From the NCBI RefSeq assembly GCF_018613415.1, contig NZ_JAGGQG010000009.1, positions 107,497-171,496 on the forward strand: a stretch of 64,000 nt of DNA, given 5' to 3'. The DNA comes from Bacillus sp. ISL-18. GTDB taxonomy: Bacteria > Bacillota > Bacilli > Bacillales > Cytobacillaceae. Below are positions 26,255 to 34,950 of the stretch, piece by piece. The notes below the pieces were generated by a model. The model was given only the letters and a program-made list of their open reading frames with translations. It ran no database searches and was not told the origin of the DNA. How positions within the stretch are numbered: position 1 is the stretch's first letter; each line of letters starts with the position of its first letter. A program made the translations under genes and the position numbers.

Positions 26255-26926
26255 TTATTTCTTCCCTGCCCTTCTCACTTTCACATAGGTGCCTCGCTTA
26301 ATTCTTTCAAACCAACGATAATAATTTTTAACAAGAATGGAGGAAGTTTTGTCGCCTGTTCCTAATTGGATTAACGCTTTCGGAGATAATGGACCCAGAT
26401 CCATTAGGTAACAAGCAATTCGGATACAATTCTCTTTATAGGCAGTCATGATTTTGGTTCGATTGCTGCCGCCCACATTGAAGTCCGCACTTCGCCCATT
26501 AATTTCCTTTAATACAGCAGCTCTCTTTACTTTGCTTTGCCCCATACTCTTACGGCGGTTAAACGTCGATGGGTGAAATACTACCTCTGCCTTCCCTCGT
26601 TTCGATGGACTTGAAACCAAAATTAACCCCAATTCCAGCCTTCTAATCAAATGGCATTTATCCGCCCACTTTCGTGAATTTAAATGATGCTTTGGTTTGG
26701 GGATGGCAATATAAACTTGATCTGTTATTCGCTGGCGTTTGGCCGCCTGTATAAGCAAATCAACACTTAACGTAAGCTTCAATTCAATCACAACGATTTC
26801 TTCCTCTTTTACGGCAACGATATCACAATCTTTCACTTCACCGTAAACTTCGTAGCCTTCTTTTACGAAAAATGTTTGAATTGGTTTATATAAATCCATC
26901 TCTTGCAGCTTTTTTGTTTCCGTCAT
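26255..26926 (-). CDS. DUF2161 family, putative PD-(D/E)xK nuclease-fold protein
   Basis: 223 residues. The N-terminal half has the nuclease-fold pattern: a helix, GYEVYGEVKDCDIVAVKEEE (Asp), then VVIELKLTL (ExK) and a following helix. The C-terminal half is a winged-helix-like part: KENCIRIACYLMDLGPLSPK, then ALIQLGTGDKTSSIL and YYRWFERIKRGTY. This two-part architecture matches DUF2161. A role in DNA repair or restriction-like cleavage is suggested by the fold only. It has no operon partner; the neighbour on the other side is divergent. Confidence 0.8.
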   Translation of the reverse strand: MTETKKLQEMDLYKPIQTFFVKEGYEVYGEVKDCDIVAVKEEEIVVIELKLTLSVDLLIQAAKRQRITDQVYIAIPKPKHHLNSRKWADKCHLIRRLELGLILVSSPSKRGKAEVVFHPSTFNRRKSMGQSKVKRAAVLKEINGRSADFNVGGSNRTKIMTAYKENCIRIACYLMDLGPLSPKALIQLGTGDKTSSILVKNYYRWFERIKRGTYVKVRRAGKK

Positions 26927-27131
26927 CCGTGATCACCATCCAATTCAAACCTAACTATTTGATGTTCAAAATTCTTTTTGTATCAAAGTAATAAGTTTCA
27001 TAACTTATAATTTAACCCATATTCTGTGTTTGGAAAAGGTTAAAATGAATTACTCTACATCTTTGTGGTGATTGCTTTTACCTTATTAAGGTTAAAATGA
27101 GGAAGAAAATCGCTATGATGGAGGAACGACC

Positions 27132-27515
27132 ATGAATGACAATCTAACGGAGAAAGAGTTGCATAATATTATTGAAAGAAGAAGCACAGGAAAGACCAGC
27201 TTTGCGGAATTTTTGGATGAATTATCTAAAAGCGGGGTTACTGAATATAATATTGATGTTGCTACGGGTGAAGCGACCTACAAGGGTGAGCGATCAGCGC
27301 AAAAAACGGATCCTCAAGTTGACTTTGTGATTTCAAAAGACTTTGATCGAGATCAGGCACTGCAAACCATTGGAAACATGACTATTCCTTTTTTGGACTT
27401 TCTTAGAGAGATAGCTAACGCAGGGATTAAGACTTATACCGTGAATATTAACGAAAAGAGAGCAATTTACGAAGGGATAAATGGTGAACAAATCGTAGAA
27501 CAACTTCGACTTTAA
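27132..27515 (+). CDS. DUF1398-like protein
   Basis: 127 residues built of two similar halves. FAEFLDELSKSGVTEYNIDV followed by GEATYKG, and later FLDFLREIANAGIKTYTVNI followed by KRAIYEG, show an internal duplication of a helix plus beta hairpin. This motif (helix, then AGVKxYxVxxxxGxxxY) is that of DUF1398 proteins. Function unknown. ATG at 27132 preceded by GATGGAGGAACG. Monocistronic, with a shared terminator downstream. Confidence 0.65.
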   Translation: MNDNLTEKELHNIIERRSTGKTSFAEFLDELSKSGVTEYNIDVATGEATYKGERSAQKTDPQVDFVISKDFDRDQALQTIGNMTIPFLDFLREIANAGIKTYTVNINEKRAIYEGINGEQIVEQLRL

Positions 27516-27640
27516 AAATCATCGTCCCAGGATCAAATTGACAAAACACTTTAACTTTATAGTGCGAATTTACATAAAGTAAATAATAACTAGAATTTTA
27601 AACGAAGTAGGCATGTTTGCTTAAAGTCTACCTAGTAAAA

Positions 27641-27685
27641 AAAGGCTAAGAGCAAACATCCAAAGGATGCTCGCTCTTAGCCTTT
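27641..27685. terminator. Bidirectional terminator
   Basis: AAAGGCTAAGAGC pairs with GCTCTTAGCCTTT with an inner stem CATCC/GGATG. It separates the convergent DUF1398-like gene and the kinase gene. Confidence 0.85.
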
Positions 27686-27689
27686 ATCA

Positions 27690-28940
27690 TTAGGAGATCC
27701 GGGGCAAAAGAATGATAAATTCTGTCCCCTTTCCCTCTTCACTATTGACCTGAATTTTCCCTTTGAAAGATCGGACAATTTGATAACTGACCATCATTCC
27801 CAATCCTGTCCCACTTTCTTTTAAGGAATAAAACGGAGATCCAAGCCGATCAATTTGCTCTTTGGTCATACCGATGCCCTGGTCCTTTATGCAAATCTTT
27901 ATGTATCCATCATCGGTTGACGTACAACTAACCCATATCAATCCACCAGTCGGCATAGACTCAATCGCATTTTTCAAAATATTAATCAGCGACTGGTTTA
28001 ATTTTTGAGGATTGGCATAAATCCAACAGTTATCCAAAAATTCCGTTTTAATCTCAACATTATGGTTCTGGGAGTAACTTTGCAGGATATTCACGACGCG
28101 TTGTAGCTGATAACCTACGTCGATTCCTCGATTGTGATCGATAGTGGGCTTTCCTAATGTTAAGAAATCATTGATAATTTCATTGGCACGATCTAATTCT
28201 TCAATCGATAGCTGCAAATATTTCTTCTTATCATTCGGCAATTCAGGTTCGTTGAGAAGCTGCAGGAAACCACGTGTCACTTGCATCGGATTTCTAATTT
28301 CATGAGCGAAAACACTAGTTAACTCACTGATCACTCGTAATTTCTCCGTGTTTTCCATCTCTGACCGCAACTGGTGAATCTCCCTGATGGTTTCCGTTAG
28401 GACGGTGAAGCACCAAATAACGCCCACTGCAAAGAGGAGATGAATGCTCTGTACTTTCAAATAATCGATGGTAAAACCTCTTAGGATACCAACGATCGTT
28501 ATACCGATCAGACAGTAATAAAAGGCGAGCCCAACCGCAATTTTAACCCGTTTATCTTTTTTCGAACGCGCAAATGATTTTTGGAAAAATAAAATAACAG
28601 GCAACGAAAATAACAGGACAAGCAGCGTACTATAGAATCCTACACTGATTCCAAAATATAGCCGATAAAGGATAATAACAACGGATAGGAAGATACCTGG
28701 CCAAACTCCTCCGTAAAGAGTCCCTAATAAGAGCGGAATAATTCGTAATTCGATCCGAGCATTTTCCCCAAACTCTACTGGGAAGGACATGCAAAATAGG
28801 ATAGAGATTCCCCATAAAATCGACATGAGGACGATTCTATTTTTCCTACACTTTACCCACTCTGTCACAAAGGTGTAGTAAGTAAATATGGGTAGGATCA
28901 TAAGTGTTAATTGAAGCAAAAAATCCTTTATTATACTCAT
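27690..28940 (-). CDS. KinB-like membrane sensor histidine kinase
   Basis: 416 residues. Six hydrophobic helices fill residues 1-180 with short loops, so sensing occurs in or at the membrane. Then comes a HisKA domain with phospho-acceptor His213 in SVFAHEIRNPMQ, and a HATPase domain with NILKNAIESMP (N box), KDQGIGM (G1) and SGTGLGM (G2). Length, layout and the SVFAHEIRNP region agree with KinB of B. subtilis, which feeds the sporulation phosphorelay through Spo0F. No response regulator lies next to it, as expected for an orphan sporulation kinase. Whether it starts sporulation here is an inference. Confidence 0.85.
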   Translation of the reverse strand: MSIIKDFLLQLTLMILPIFTYYTFVTEWVKCRKNRIVLMSILWGISILFCMSFPVEFGENARIELRIIPLLLGTLYGGVWPGIFLSVVIILYRLYFGISVGFYSTLLVLLFSLPVILFFQKSFARSKKDKRVKIAVGLAFYYCLIGITIVGILRGFTIDYLKVQSIHLLFAVGVIWCFTVLTETIREIHQLRSEMENTEKLRVISELTSVFAHEIRNPMQVTRGFLQLLNEPELPNDKKKYLQLSIEELDRANEIINDFLTLGKPTIDHNRGIDVGYQLQRVVNILQSYSQNHNVEIKTEFLDNCWIYANPQKLNQSLINILKNAIESMPTGGLIWVSCTSTDDGYIKICIKDQGIGMTKEQIDRLGSPFYSLKESGTGLGMMVSYQIVRSFKGKIQVNSEEGKGTEFIILLPRIS

Positions 28941-29229
28941 CTTCGTTACCTTTCATCCTGTGTCTATCTTTGAATCCTGCCAGATAGGGCGATTTTTGTA
29001 ATGGTCATTCCATACAAACATGGTAGATAGTACCTAATTATACCTTAAAACGATGAACTTATGTCGACTTTTGTTGTAAAAATGTAGGCAATTGAAGTTT
29101 TTTGTCTGAACCTGCATGTTCGCTCCACAAGAAAAAGGATCACCGCAGGCAATCCTTTACGAATTTAACAACTTATCGTCTTTACGAGTTCAATATAGTT
29201 CTCAAAAGAATCCTGGAAAAAAGAATGGT

Positions 29230-29895
29230 CTATTCATTCCTCGAACGCCGATTAAAGTCGCTCTCGATTCCTTTTTTCCAATTTCGATCAATCTTTTTGC
29301 CTGTTCGAAGGCTGCTGACTGCTTCATTTACCGCTTGATAATTTAATTGCGTTCCGACAACATCGGCATGGTAATCGACAGCGAAGCTCTCCTCAATTCC
29401 AAATCGTGCAGCTGTTGAGATGGCGTCAATATTGGCACCCAGGAACAAGAAATCCCAGCCATAGTGCTCTTTTTGATGGTGAACCATTTTTTTAATCTTC
29501 TCAGCTGTGAATTCGCGGCTGGCATTTTCCATTCCGTCTGTGGTAATCACAAAGAGTACTTTTTCGGCCTGTTCTTCCTTCCTCGTTCGCTTTTGGACAT
29601 TGACGATTTTTTGAATTGTAAAACCAATCGCGTCGAATAAGGCAGTGGTGCCGCCTACTTCATAATCCTTTTCTGTAAGAAGGGATATGCCCTTGATAGG
29701 GATCCGGTCATGTAAAAGTTCGTATTGATGATCGAATAATACGGTCGTGATAATTGCTTCACCTTCTGCTTTTTGCTGTTTCTTTAACATGGCATTATAG
29801 CCGCCAATCGTATCTGCTTCTAGCCCTGCCATCGAGCCGCTCCGATCTAAAATAAACACTAATTCGGTTAGATTGTTTTTCATCATCATCATCAT
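29230..29895 (-). CDS. VWA (von Willebrand A) domain protein with ATG-repeat start
   Basis: About 222 residues. A single VWA domain with a complete metal-ion-dependent adhesion site: DRSGS near residue 20, the Thr in GGTTALFDAI, and TTDGMENAS. It has no signal peptide, so it is cytosolic. The start region is a run of seven ATG codons (29881-29901) directly after AAAGG, so the third or fourth ATG (29895 or 29892) has the best spacing. It follows the macro-domain gene on the same strand by about 70 bp. TerY-like VWA proteins act in stress and protein-complex assembly; the role here is unknown. Confidence 0.8.
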   Translation of the reverse strand: MMMMMKNNLTELVFILDRSGSMAGLEADTIGGYNAMLKKQQKAEGEAIITTVLFDHQYELLHDRIPIKGISLLTEKDYEVGGTTALFDAIGFTIQKIVNVQKRTRKEEQAEKVLFVITTDGMENASREFTAEKIKKMVHHQKEHYGWDFLFLGANIDAISTAARFGIEESFAVDYHADVVGTQLNYQAVNEAVSSLRTGKKIDRNWKKGIESDFNRRSRNE

Positions 29896-29901
29896 CATCA
29901 T
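29881..29901 (-). repeat. Trinucleotide (ATG)7 microsatellite at a translation start
   Basis: Seven perfect ATG units on the minus strand form the start codon region of the VWA gene, abutting the ribosome binding site AAAGG. Gain or loss of a unit keeps the frame but changes which ATG is best spaced. Confidence 0.9.
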
Positions 29902-29969
29902 CCTTTGTTCTTTGATAAACAAAGGATACCATTCAATAGTGAGAGATTGGTCGCTTGGAAGGCGACATT

Positions 29970-30971
29970 TTAAGCACCGAGGATCGGCTGATCAAAAGCA
30001 AATAAGGCTCCATTAATTTCATGGATATTGTAGTTGGCTTGTTGAACAAAGAACTCAATAATCACATCAAATTTACTGCTGCGTGTCAATGTATAACCGG
30101 CCGCCTCGAGCAGCTCATTCGTTTCCGCTAAACTTAATTGTAAGGCAATCGCAAACGCAACAGCGGTTTTCTTTTTCGGCGTATAATCAGCTTCATTGCG
30201 AATTTTTGAGAATAACCGCCGGTCAATGTTGGCCCGTTTATACGTCTCCACATCCGTCAAGCCTTTCTCATCAATAAACCGTAACAACCGATCCGAAAAA
30301 GATTCATTGAGCCGGTCTAACAGTTCAACTAACGAATACTCTGCTTCTTGAAACAAATCCTGCTGGTGAATGTCTACTTCCTGCCGTTCTTCTAAAATAA
30401 AGGGTCCTTGTCGATTCCGATTAAACAAAATTTCCGCATCATCTACATAATGCTCATCGATATATTCATTTATCGAAGAAAACAATTTCTTCGTTAACCC
30501 GAACGAACGTTTATCAAAAACCACTAGGTAAACTAGCATATCATGGTTTAGTAAAAAGGAACTAATGGCGGAAACCGCAATCTGTAAGGCTTGTTCCTTT
30601 GGATAACCATAGATGCCCGTTGATATTAATGGAAAAGCAATCGATTCACATTGATGATTTTTCGCCAACTCCAAGGAGTTTAGGTAACAAGCCATTAATA
30701 ATGCGTCTTCTTGGCGGGTTCCTCCTTCCCAAACAGGGCCTGGAGTATGGATGATGTATTTAGCATCCAAGTTAAACCCATCCGTAATCACCGCTTCTCC
30801 CGTTTGGCAGCCGCCAATTTGATCACAAGCCTGCTGTAACTCGCGGGCACCTGCGGCCTGAAAAATCGCACCACAAACACCCCCGCCCATGCTCAGCGCC
30901 GTATTCGCAGCATTCACAATCGCATCCACAATCATCTTCGTAATATCATGGCGAACCATTTCTAGCGGCAT
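29970..30971 (-). CDS. Macro domain protein with C-terminal helical domain
   Basis: 333 residues. Residues 1-170 are a macro domain: VNAANTALSMGGGVCGAIF (ADP-ribose binding), YIIHTPGPVW, and SIAFPLISTGIYGYP, the loop that holds the distal ribose. Such domains bind or hydrolyse ADP-ribose derivatives. After a linker, residues about 225-330 form a separate helical domain: SFSDRLLRFIDEKGLTDVET, YKRANIDRRLFSKIRNEADY, and ETNELLEAAGYTLTRSS, which has an Xre-like helix-turn-helix look. AGGGGG precedes the ATG by 9 nt. It is followed by the VWA gene in the same direction, and the pair is probably a functional unit. Confidence 0.85.
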   Translation of the reverse strand: MPLEMVRHDITKMIVDAIVNAANTALSMGGGVCGAIFQAAGARELQQACDQIGGCQTGEAVITDGFNLDAKYIIHTPGPVWEGGTRQEDALLMACYLNSLELAKNHQCESIAFPLISTGIYGYPKEQALQIAVSAISSFLLNHDMLVYLVVFDKRSFGLTKKLFSSINEYIDEHYVDDAEILFNRNRQGPFILEERQEVDIHQQDLFQEAEYSLVELLDRLNESFSDRLLRFIDEKGLTDVETYKRANIDRRLFSKIRNEADYTPKKKTAVAFAIALQLSLAETNELLEAAGYTLTRSSKFDVIIEFFVQQANYNIHEINGALFAFDQPILGA

Positions 30972-30987
30972 AAATGTAACCCCCTAA

Positions 30988-31016
30988 GGAAGCATGGGGA
31001 CGGTTCTCCTGCTTCC
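30988..31016. repeat. Short inverted repeat just upstream of the macro-domain gene
   Basis: GGAAGCA pairs with TGCTTCC around GGGGACGGTTCTCC (plus strand TGGGGACGGTTCTCCTGC). From memory, GGGGACGGTTCTC-type palindromes recur between genes in Bacillus genomes. It lies in the presumed leader or promoter of the macro-domain gene, 17 bp from the start codon. Confidence 0.55.
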
Positions 31017-31113
31017 TCACCTATTTTATAATAAAAGAAAAGTTATCCCCCAATTGCCTGAGTATTAGAAAGAGAGTCAAACGGACTATTGATCAATGCC
31101 ACTAAAGAGTTCT

Positions 31114-32061
31114 CTACTTTTTTAAGATATCTTCTAAAAAATCCATTTTACTTTTAGCATTATCGGCTGTAATAATGTCCACATCACTGTTTATCTTTTT
31201 TTCCACTCTTTGCCCTTTAATCGCCTTTAAAGCATTTTGGACACTAATATAGCCCATATCATAGGGATTCTGCGCTACGGAGCCTTTCAACGTTCCATCT
31301 TCGTGATACTTGAGCATTTGAATAATTCCGTCTGCTCCTACAACGGGTATGTTCAATCCTTTTTGTTTTACATACTTAATGACTTCTAAAGCCAAACGAT
31401 CATCAGAGGCAAACACGCCTTTTAAATCAGGATGACCCTTCAGCAATTGAGTGATAACAGGAATCACTTTGGCATCAGCATCATCAACCTGGAGATTCCC
31501 GCCAACCGTTTCCATTCCAACGGTATGTAAAGCCCCTTTTGCTCCTTCAATCCGCTCTTCGCTCACGTTATCTGGTGAAATTCTTCCGATTAACGCGACC
31601 TTGTCTCCAGGCTGCAGCATCGAGGATAATAACTCCCCCGCTTTTTCTCCTAAGGAGCGGTTATCGGTTCCAATAAAGGAGGTTTGACCAGACCAATTGA
31701 CAGGCGTATCCACAAGCAGCACCGGAATATGATTCTTTTTAAATTCCTTTAAAACAGGTATCGAGGCTGGCGGGTCGATTGGCGAGAAAATAAGCGCGTC
31801 TGGTTTATCCTTTAAGACCCGTTTCAAAATAGACAGTTGATCTTCATGATGTTGGTTAGGAGCATAAATGTTTCCCTTCACGCCAAAGTTTTTTAATCCC
31901 TTTTCAACACCTGCGACAATAATCGCCCAATACTCCGACTTTGTATCTTTCAGTACGACAGCGACGGTAGGCTTTTCGCTTGCCAATGCTTTGTAAACAT
32001 AACCCAACAAACCACAGAAAAAGAAGGCAGAAATAAGGATAATCTTCCATTTGGTCTTCAC
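31114..32061 (-). CDS. Periplasmic-binding-protein-type sugar sensor (RbsB-like)
   Basis: 315 residues. An N-terminal hydrophobic helix (residues 6-24) without lipobox, then a type I sugar-binding fold: PTVAVVLKDTKSEYWAIIVA, DALIFSPIDPPASIPVL, PVLLVDTPV, VALIGRISPDNVSEERIEGA, VFASDDRLALEVIKYVKQKG and the C-terminal AQNPYDMGYISVQNALKAI. There is no permease or ATPase gene here. It follows, with a 4-bp overlap, a receiver-PAS-kinase gene, which argues that it is a ligand sensor tethered outside the membrane for the kinases of the operon rather than a transporter part. Confidence 0.85.
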   Translation of the reverse strand: MKTKWKIILISAFFFCGLLGYVYKALASEKPTVAVVLKDTKSEYWAIIVAGVEKGLKNFGVKGNIYAPNQHHEDQLSILKRVLKDKPDALIFSPIDPPASIPVLKEFKKNHIPVLLVDTPVNWSGQTSFIGTDNRSLGEKAGELLSSMLQPGDKVALIGRISPDNVSEERIEGAKGALHTVGMETVGGNLQVDDADAKVIPVITQLLKGHPDLKGVFASDDRLALEVIKYVKQKGLNIPVVGADGIIQMLKYHEDGTLKGSVAQNPYDMGYISVQNALKAIKGQRVEKKINSDVDIITADNAKSKMDFLEDILKK

Positions 32062-34079
32062 TGGTACTCACCATGCAACCATTGCTTGTCAGGTGAATGC
32101 GGAAAACAAACCGAAAAACAGGTTCCTTCGTTTCCTGACTCCACGTTGATTTTTGCCTGATGGCGATCGGCAATACTATAACAAACGGCTAGTCCCAATC
32201 CGGTCCCCTGGTCTTTTGTCGTAAAAAAAGGAGTTCCCATCTTGTCCAAAATGTCGGCTGTTATTCCTTTTCCGCAATCCTTTACCTCTAAAATAACCAA
32301 ATCTTCTTCACAATAGGTTCGAACGGTGAGAATTCCGCCAAACTCCATCGCCTCAAGTCCATTTAAGACAAGATTCAAGAAAAGCTGGCGAATTTCTTTT
32401 TCATCTAAGAGCAGATCGGGACACGGCTGCAACTGGTGCTGAATTCGTTTCCCAGCCAGGTTCGCTTCTGCATTGATTAACGGAAGAATCGTTTCAATGA
32501 TTCGATTTAAAGATTGTCTTGTTTTATTGCTTGCTTTATTTTTCGCAAGCGTTAAGAATTCTTTAATAATGCTATTGGCTCTGTTTAATTCATCTAGCAT
32601 TAGATCGATATATTCAGGTGAAAGCCGTTCATTGGTGCTTTTCCACATTTGTAAAAATCCGTGCACAGTTGTCATCGGGTTACGGATTTCATGGGCAATT
32701 CCAGCTGCCATTTCGCCAATCAAATTTAATCGGTCCAACCGAAACATTTCTTTTTCTAAATGCTCTCGATCGGTAATATCATTGACCAAGATGAGAACGC
32801 AGGCTTCGTCTTGAATTTCAATGATTTCCGTTGATAACAAACCGCTGCGTAATTCCTCGTTTTTAGCTTGGTATGTCACCTTTAGATTACTCAACGGGTC
32901 ACTCTTTTCGAGCTCATCTAAATCAACCTTATTACCTTCCATACTCGTAAATAGGGTCCAGTCGAACACCTGATCCTTTACTTCTTCATATTCATAACCA
33001 GTAAAATCGAGCCATGTGCTGTTAACATCGATAAATCTCCGATCACGGAGGGAACGAATCGCCATTAAACAAGGACTGGCTTCAAATATCTTTTTGAAGC
33101 GTTCATGGGAAACAAATAAGTTATCCGCTACTTTTTTCCGCTCACTAATTTCCTCTTTAAGCTTCTCATTCGTCGATAGCAGGTCGAGTGTACGTTCCTC
33201 CACTACTTTTTTCAGGAGATGAAATTGTTGGTTTTTAATTCGCTCGATTTCTTTCCGTTCCGTCACATCCCGAATGGTGCAGACAAAAATGGAATGACCT
33301 TGGATGGTTGCTTTTCCAATTTGAATATCAACAGGAAAACGGTTTTGATCTTGTCGTCGAGCTGCACCCTCGAGTATTTTTCCAATCGCGAACGTAGTAA
33401 GAAAAGGAATCGATAATGGGTCCATTCGTTCACCATCTTGCTTTATCACCGGAATCAGGGTAGCTAAATGCTTCCCTGTTAATTCCTCAGTAAAATAGCC
33501 AAACATTTTTCGAACCGTTGGATTGACCGATAAAATCACTCCCGCCTCATCAAAGGTAACAATCGTGTCCAGCAACGTTTCCCCGATCACTTTTGATAGA
33601 GTCTCATTTTTATCTAAATCCACGCTTGTCCGATTCAATTTAAGCTGAACTTCTTCCAGCTCAATCGCCTTTTTCCATTCGGACTGTTTTAAGCTTTCGG
33701 TATGACATTGATAAATTTTCACAAATTGTTCTACTTTTTGTCTTAATGTCTCTGGATTAAACGGTTTAAAGATATAATCAATCGCTCCGACAGAATACCC
33801 ATGGAGAACATGTTCCATATCTTGACTAATCGCGGTAATAAAGATAATCGGGATATTCTTTGACTTTTTTCTGGCTTTAATCAGCTTTGCCGTGTCAAAG
33901 CCATTTAGTCCCGGCATTTGAACATCGAGCAAAATGACCGCAAAGTCTTGTTTCAGAATGCATTTTAACGCTTCTTCACCAGACGTGGCCGTCACCAAAT
34001 GATAGCGGGGGGACGTTAGAACAGCTTCCAAGGCAACTAAATTTTCCTTAAGATCGTCCACCATTAAAATATTAATCAT
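32058..34079 (-). CDS. Receiver - PAS - PAS - histidine kinase protein
   Basis: 673 residues from the ATG at 34079 (MINILMVDDLKENL). The frame extends to a TTG at 34184 inside the upstream gene, but the chosen start puts the receiver phospho-acceptor at Asp52 (VILLDVQMPG) as usual. After the receiver come two PAS domains (about 150-290 and 345-460), a HisKA domain with His in AAGIAHEIRNPMTT, and a HATPase with NLVLNGLEAM, KDCGKGI and QGTGLGLAV. There is no membrane segment, so it is a cytosolic kinase that can itself be phosphorylated by an upstream kinase. Third gene in the operon. Confidence 0.85.
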   Translation of the reverse strand: MINILMVDDLKENLVALEAVLTSPRYHLVTATSGEEALKCILKQDFAVILLDVQMPGLNGFDTAKLIKARKKSKNIPIIFITAISQDMEHVLHGYSVGAIDYIFKPFNPETLRQKVEQFVKIYQCHTESLKQSEWKKAIELEEVQLKLNRTSVDLDKNETLSKVIGETLLDTIVTFDEAGVILSVNPTVRKMFGYFTEELTGKHLATLIPVIKQDGERMDPLSIPFLTTFAIGKILEGAARRQDQNRFPVDIQIGKATIQGHSIFVCTIRDVTERKEIERIKNQQFHLLKKVVEERTLDLLSTNEKLKEEISERKKVADNLFVSHERFKKIFEASPCLMAIRSLRDRRFIDVNSTWLDFTGYEYEEVKDQVFDWTLFTSMEGNKVDLDELEKSDPLSNLKVTYQAKNEELRSGLLSTEIIEIQDEACVLILVNDITDREHLEKEMFRLDRLNLIGEMAAGIAHEIRNPMTTVHGFLQMWKSTNERLSPEYIDLMLDELNRANSIIKEFLTLAKNKASNKTRQSLNRIIETILPLINAEANLAGKRIQHQLQPCPDLLLDEKEIRQLFLNLVLNGLEAMEFGGILTVRTYCEEDLVILEVKDCGKGITADILDKMGTPFFTTKDQGTGLGLAVCYSIADRHQAKINVESGNEGTCFSVCFPHSPDKQWLHGEYQ

Positions 34080-34092
34080 TTCCGTGTCTGGT

Positions 34093-34938
34093 TTAGTTGA
34101 TTTTTCGGTAAAGCTTTTCTGCTGAATGGAGTATTTCATAGTGTTCTGCATAATTGGTAAAGCGGATCTCCTCTCTATTTCCAAGCCCTAAAAAACCGGA
34201 ATTAAATAGACTTTCATATACTAGTTGATGAACATGATTTTGCAACTTTTTATTAAAATAAATCATTACATTTCGGCAAATAATGATATGAAACTCGTTA
34301 AAGGATTGATCGGTAACCACATTGTGTTGAAAAAAGACCATATTCTTTTTTAAAAAGGGAGAAAAACACGCTCCATCATTTTTTACGGAATAATACTCTG
34401 AAAATGCCTGTTCTCCCCCGGATTGTATGTAGTTGGTGGTGTAAAGTTTCATTTTCTCTAAAGGGAAAGAACCTTGTTTCGCTTTTTCTAAATTGTCTTG
34501 ATTGATATCGGTGGCGTAAATCCTTGTTTTATCCAATAATCCGGCCTCATGCAGCAAAATGGCCATTGAATAAACTTCTTCTCCCGAACCGCAGCCAACA
34601 TGCCAGATGCGGATCGCTGGATAGTCTCTAACTAGCGGGATGACCCTTTCTCGCAGACTCTCAAAAAAAGAGGGATCCCGAAACATTTCGGTGACATTAA
34701 TTGAAAAATCCTTAAACAACCTCTTCATAACAAGTGGATCATGTAAAACTTTTTCCTGCAATCCAGAGACTGTCCTTTGCTTTTCTGCAACCATCCGATT
34801 CAAAATTCTTCGTTGCACGAATGGAGCAGAATAGTTTCGAAAATCATATCCGTAATAGCGGTAAACGGCTTCAAGTATTAACTCCATCTCCATTTGCTCG
34901 AGCTGTGAAATGTCCTGTTTCTGATCGACTTTGGTCAT
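34093..34938 (-). CDS. CheR-type protein methyltransferase (RsbM-like)
   Basis: 281 residues. An N-terminal helical CheR domain (YGYDFRNYSAPFVQRRILNR) is followed by the SAM-binding domain: IRIWHVGCGSGEEVYSMAIL, IYATDINQDNLEKAKQG, HNVVTDQSFNEFHIIICRNV (the CRN motif) and MIYFNKKLQNHV. There is no chemotaxis gene nearby. It follows an RsbK-like hybrid kinase gene by 12 bp. In B. cereus the CheR-like RsbM methylates the hybrid kinase RsbK to damp the general stress (SigB) signal, so this protein probably methylates the neighbouring kinase. The reaction moves a methyl group from SAM to glutamate side chains. Confidence 0.85.
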   Translation of the reverse strand: MTKVDQKQDISQLEQMEMELILEAVYRYYGYDFRNYSAPFVQRRILNRMVAEKQRTVSGLQEKVLHDPLVMKRLFKDFSINVTEMFRDPSFFESLRERVIPLVRDYPAIRIWHVGCGSGEEVYSMAILLHEAGLLDKTRIYATDINQDNLEKAKQGSFPLEKMKLYTTNYIQSGGEQAFSEYYSVKNDGACFSPFLKKNMVFFQHNVVTDQSFNEFHIIICRNVMIYFNKKLQNHVHQLVYESLFNSGFLGLGNREEIRFTNYAEHYEILHSAEKLYRKIN

Positions 34939-34950
34939 GGTTATCCCCGC

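Noticed and set aside
29102..29346. Two overlapping plus-strand frames of 76-78 residues
   Set aside because: They overlap each other and run into the VWA gene on the other strand; composition does not look like protein.
32058..34184. Start of the receiver-kinase at the TTG at 34184
   Set aside because: It lies 90 bases inside the CheR-type gene and adds about 35 residues before the receiver that the family lacks; the ATG at 34079 fits the usual Asp52 position.
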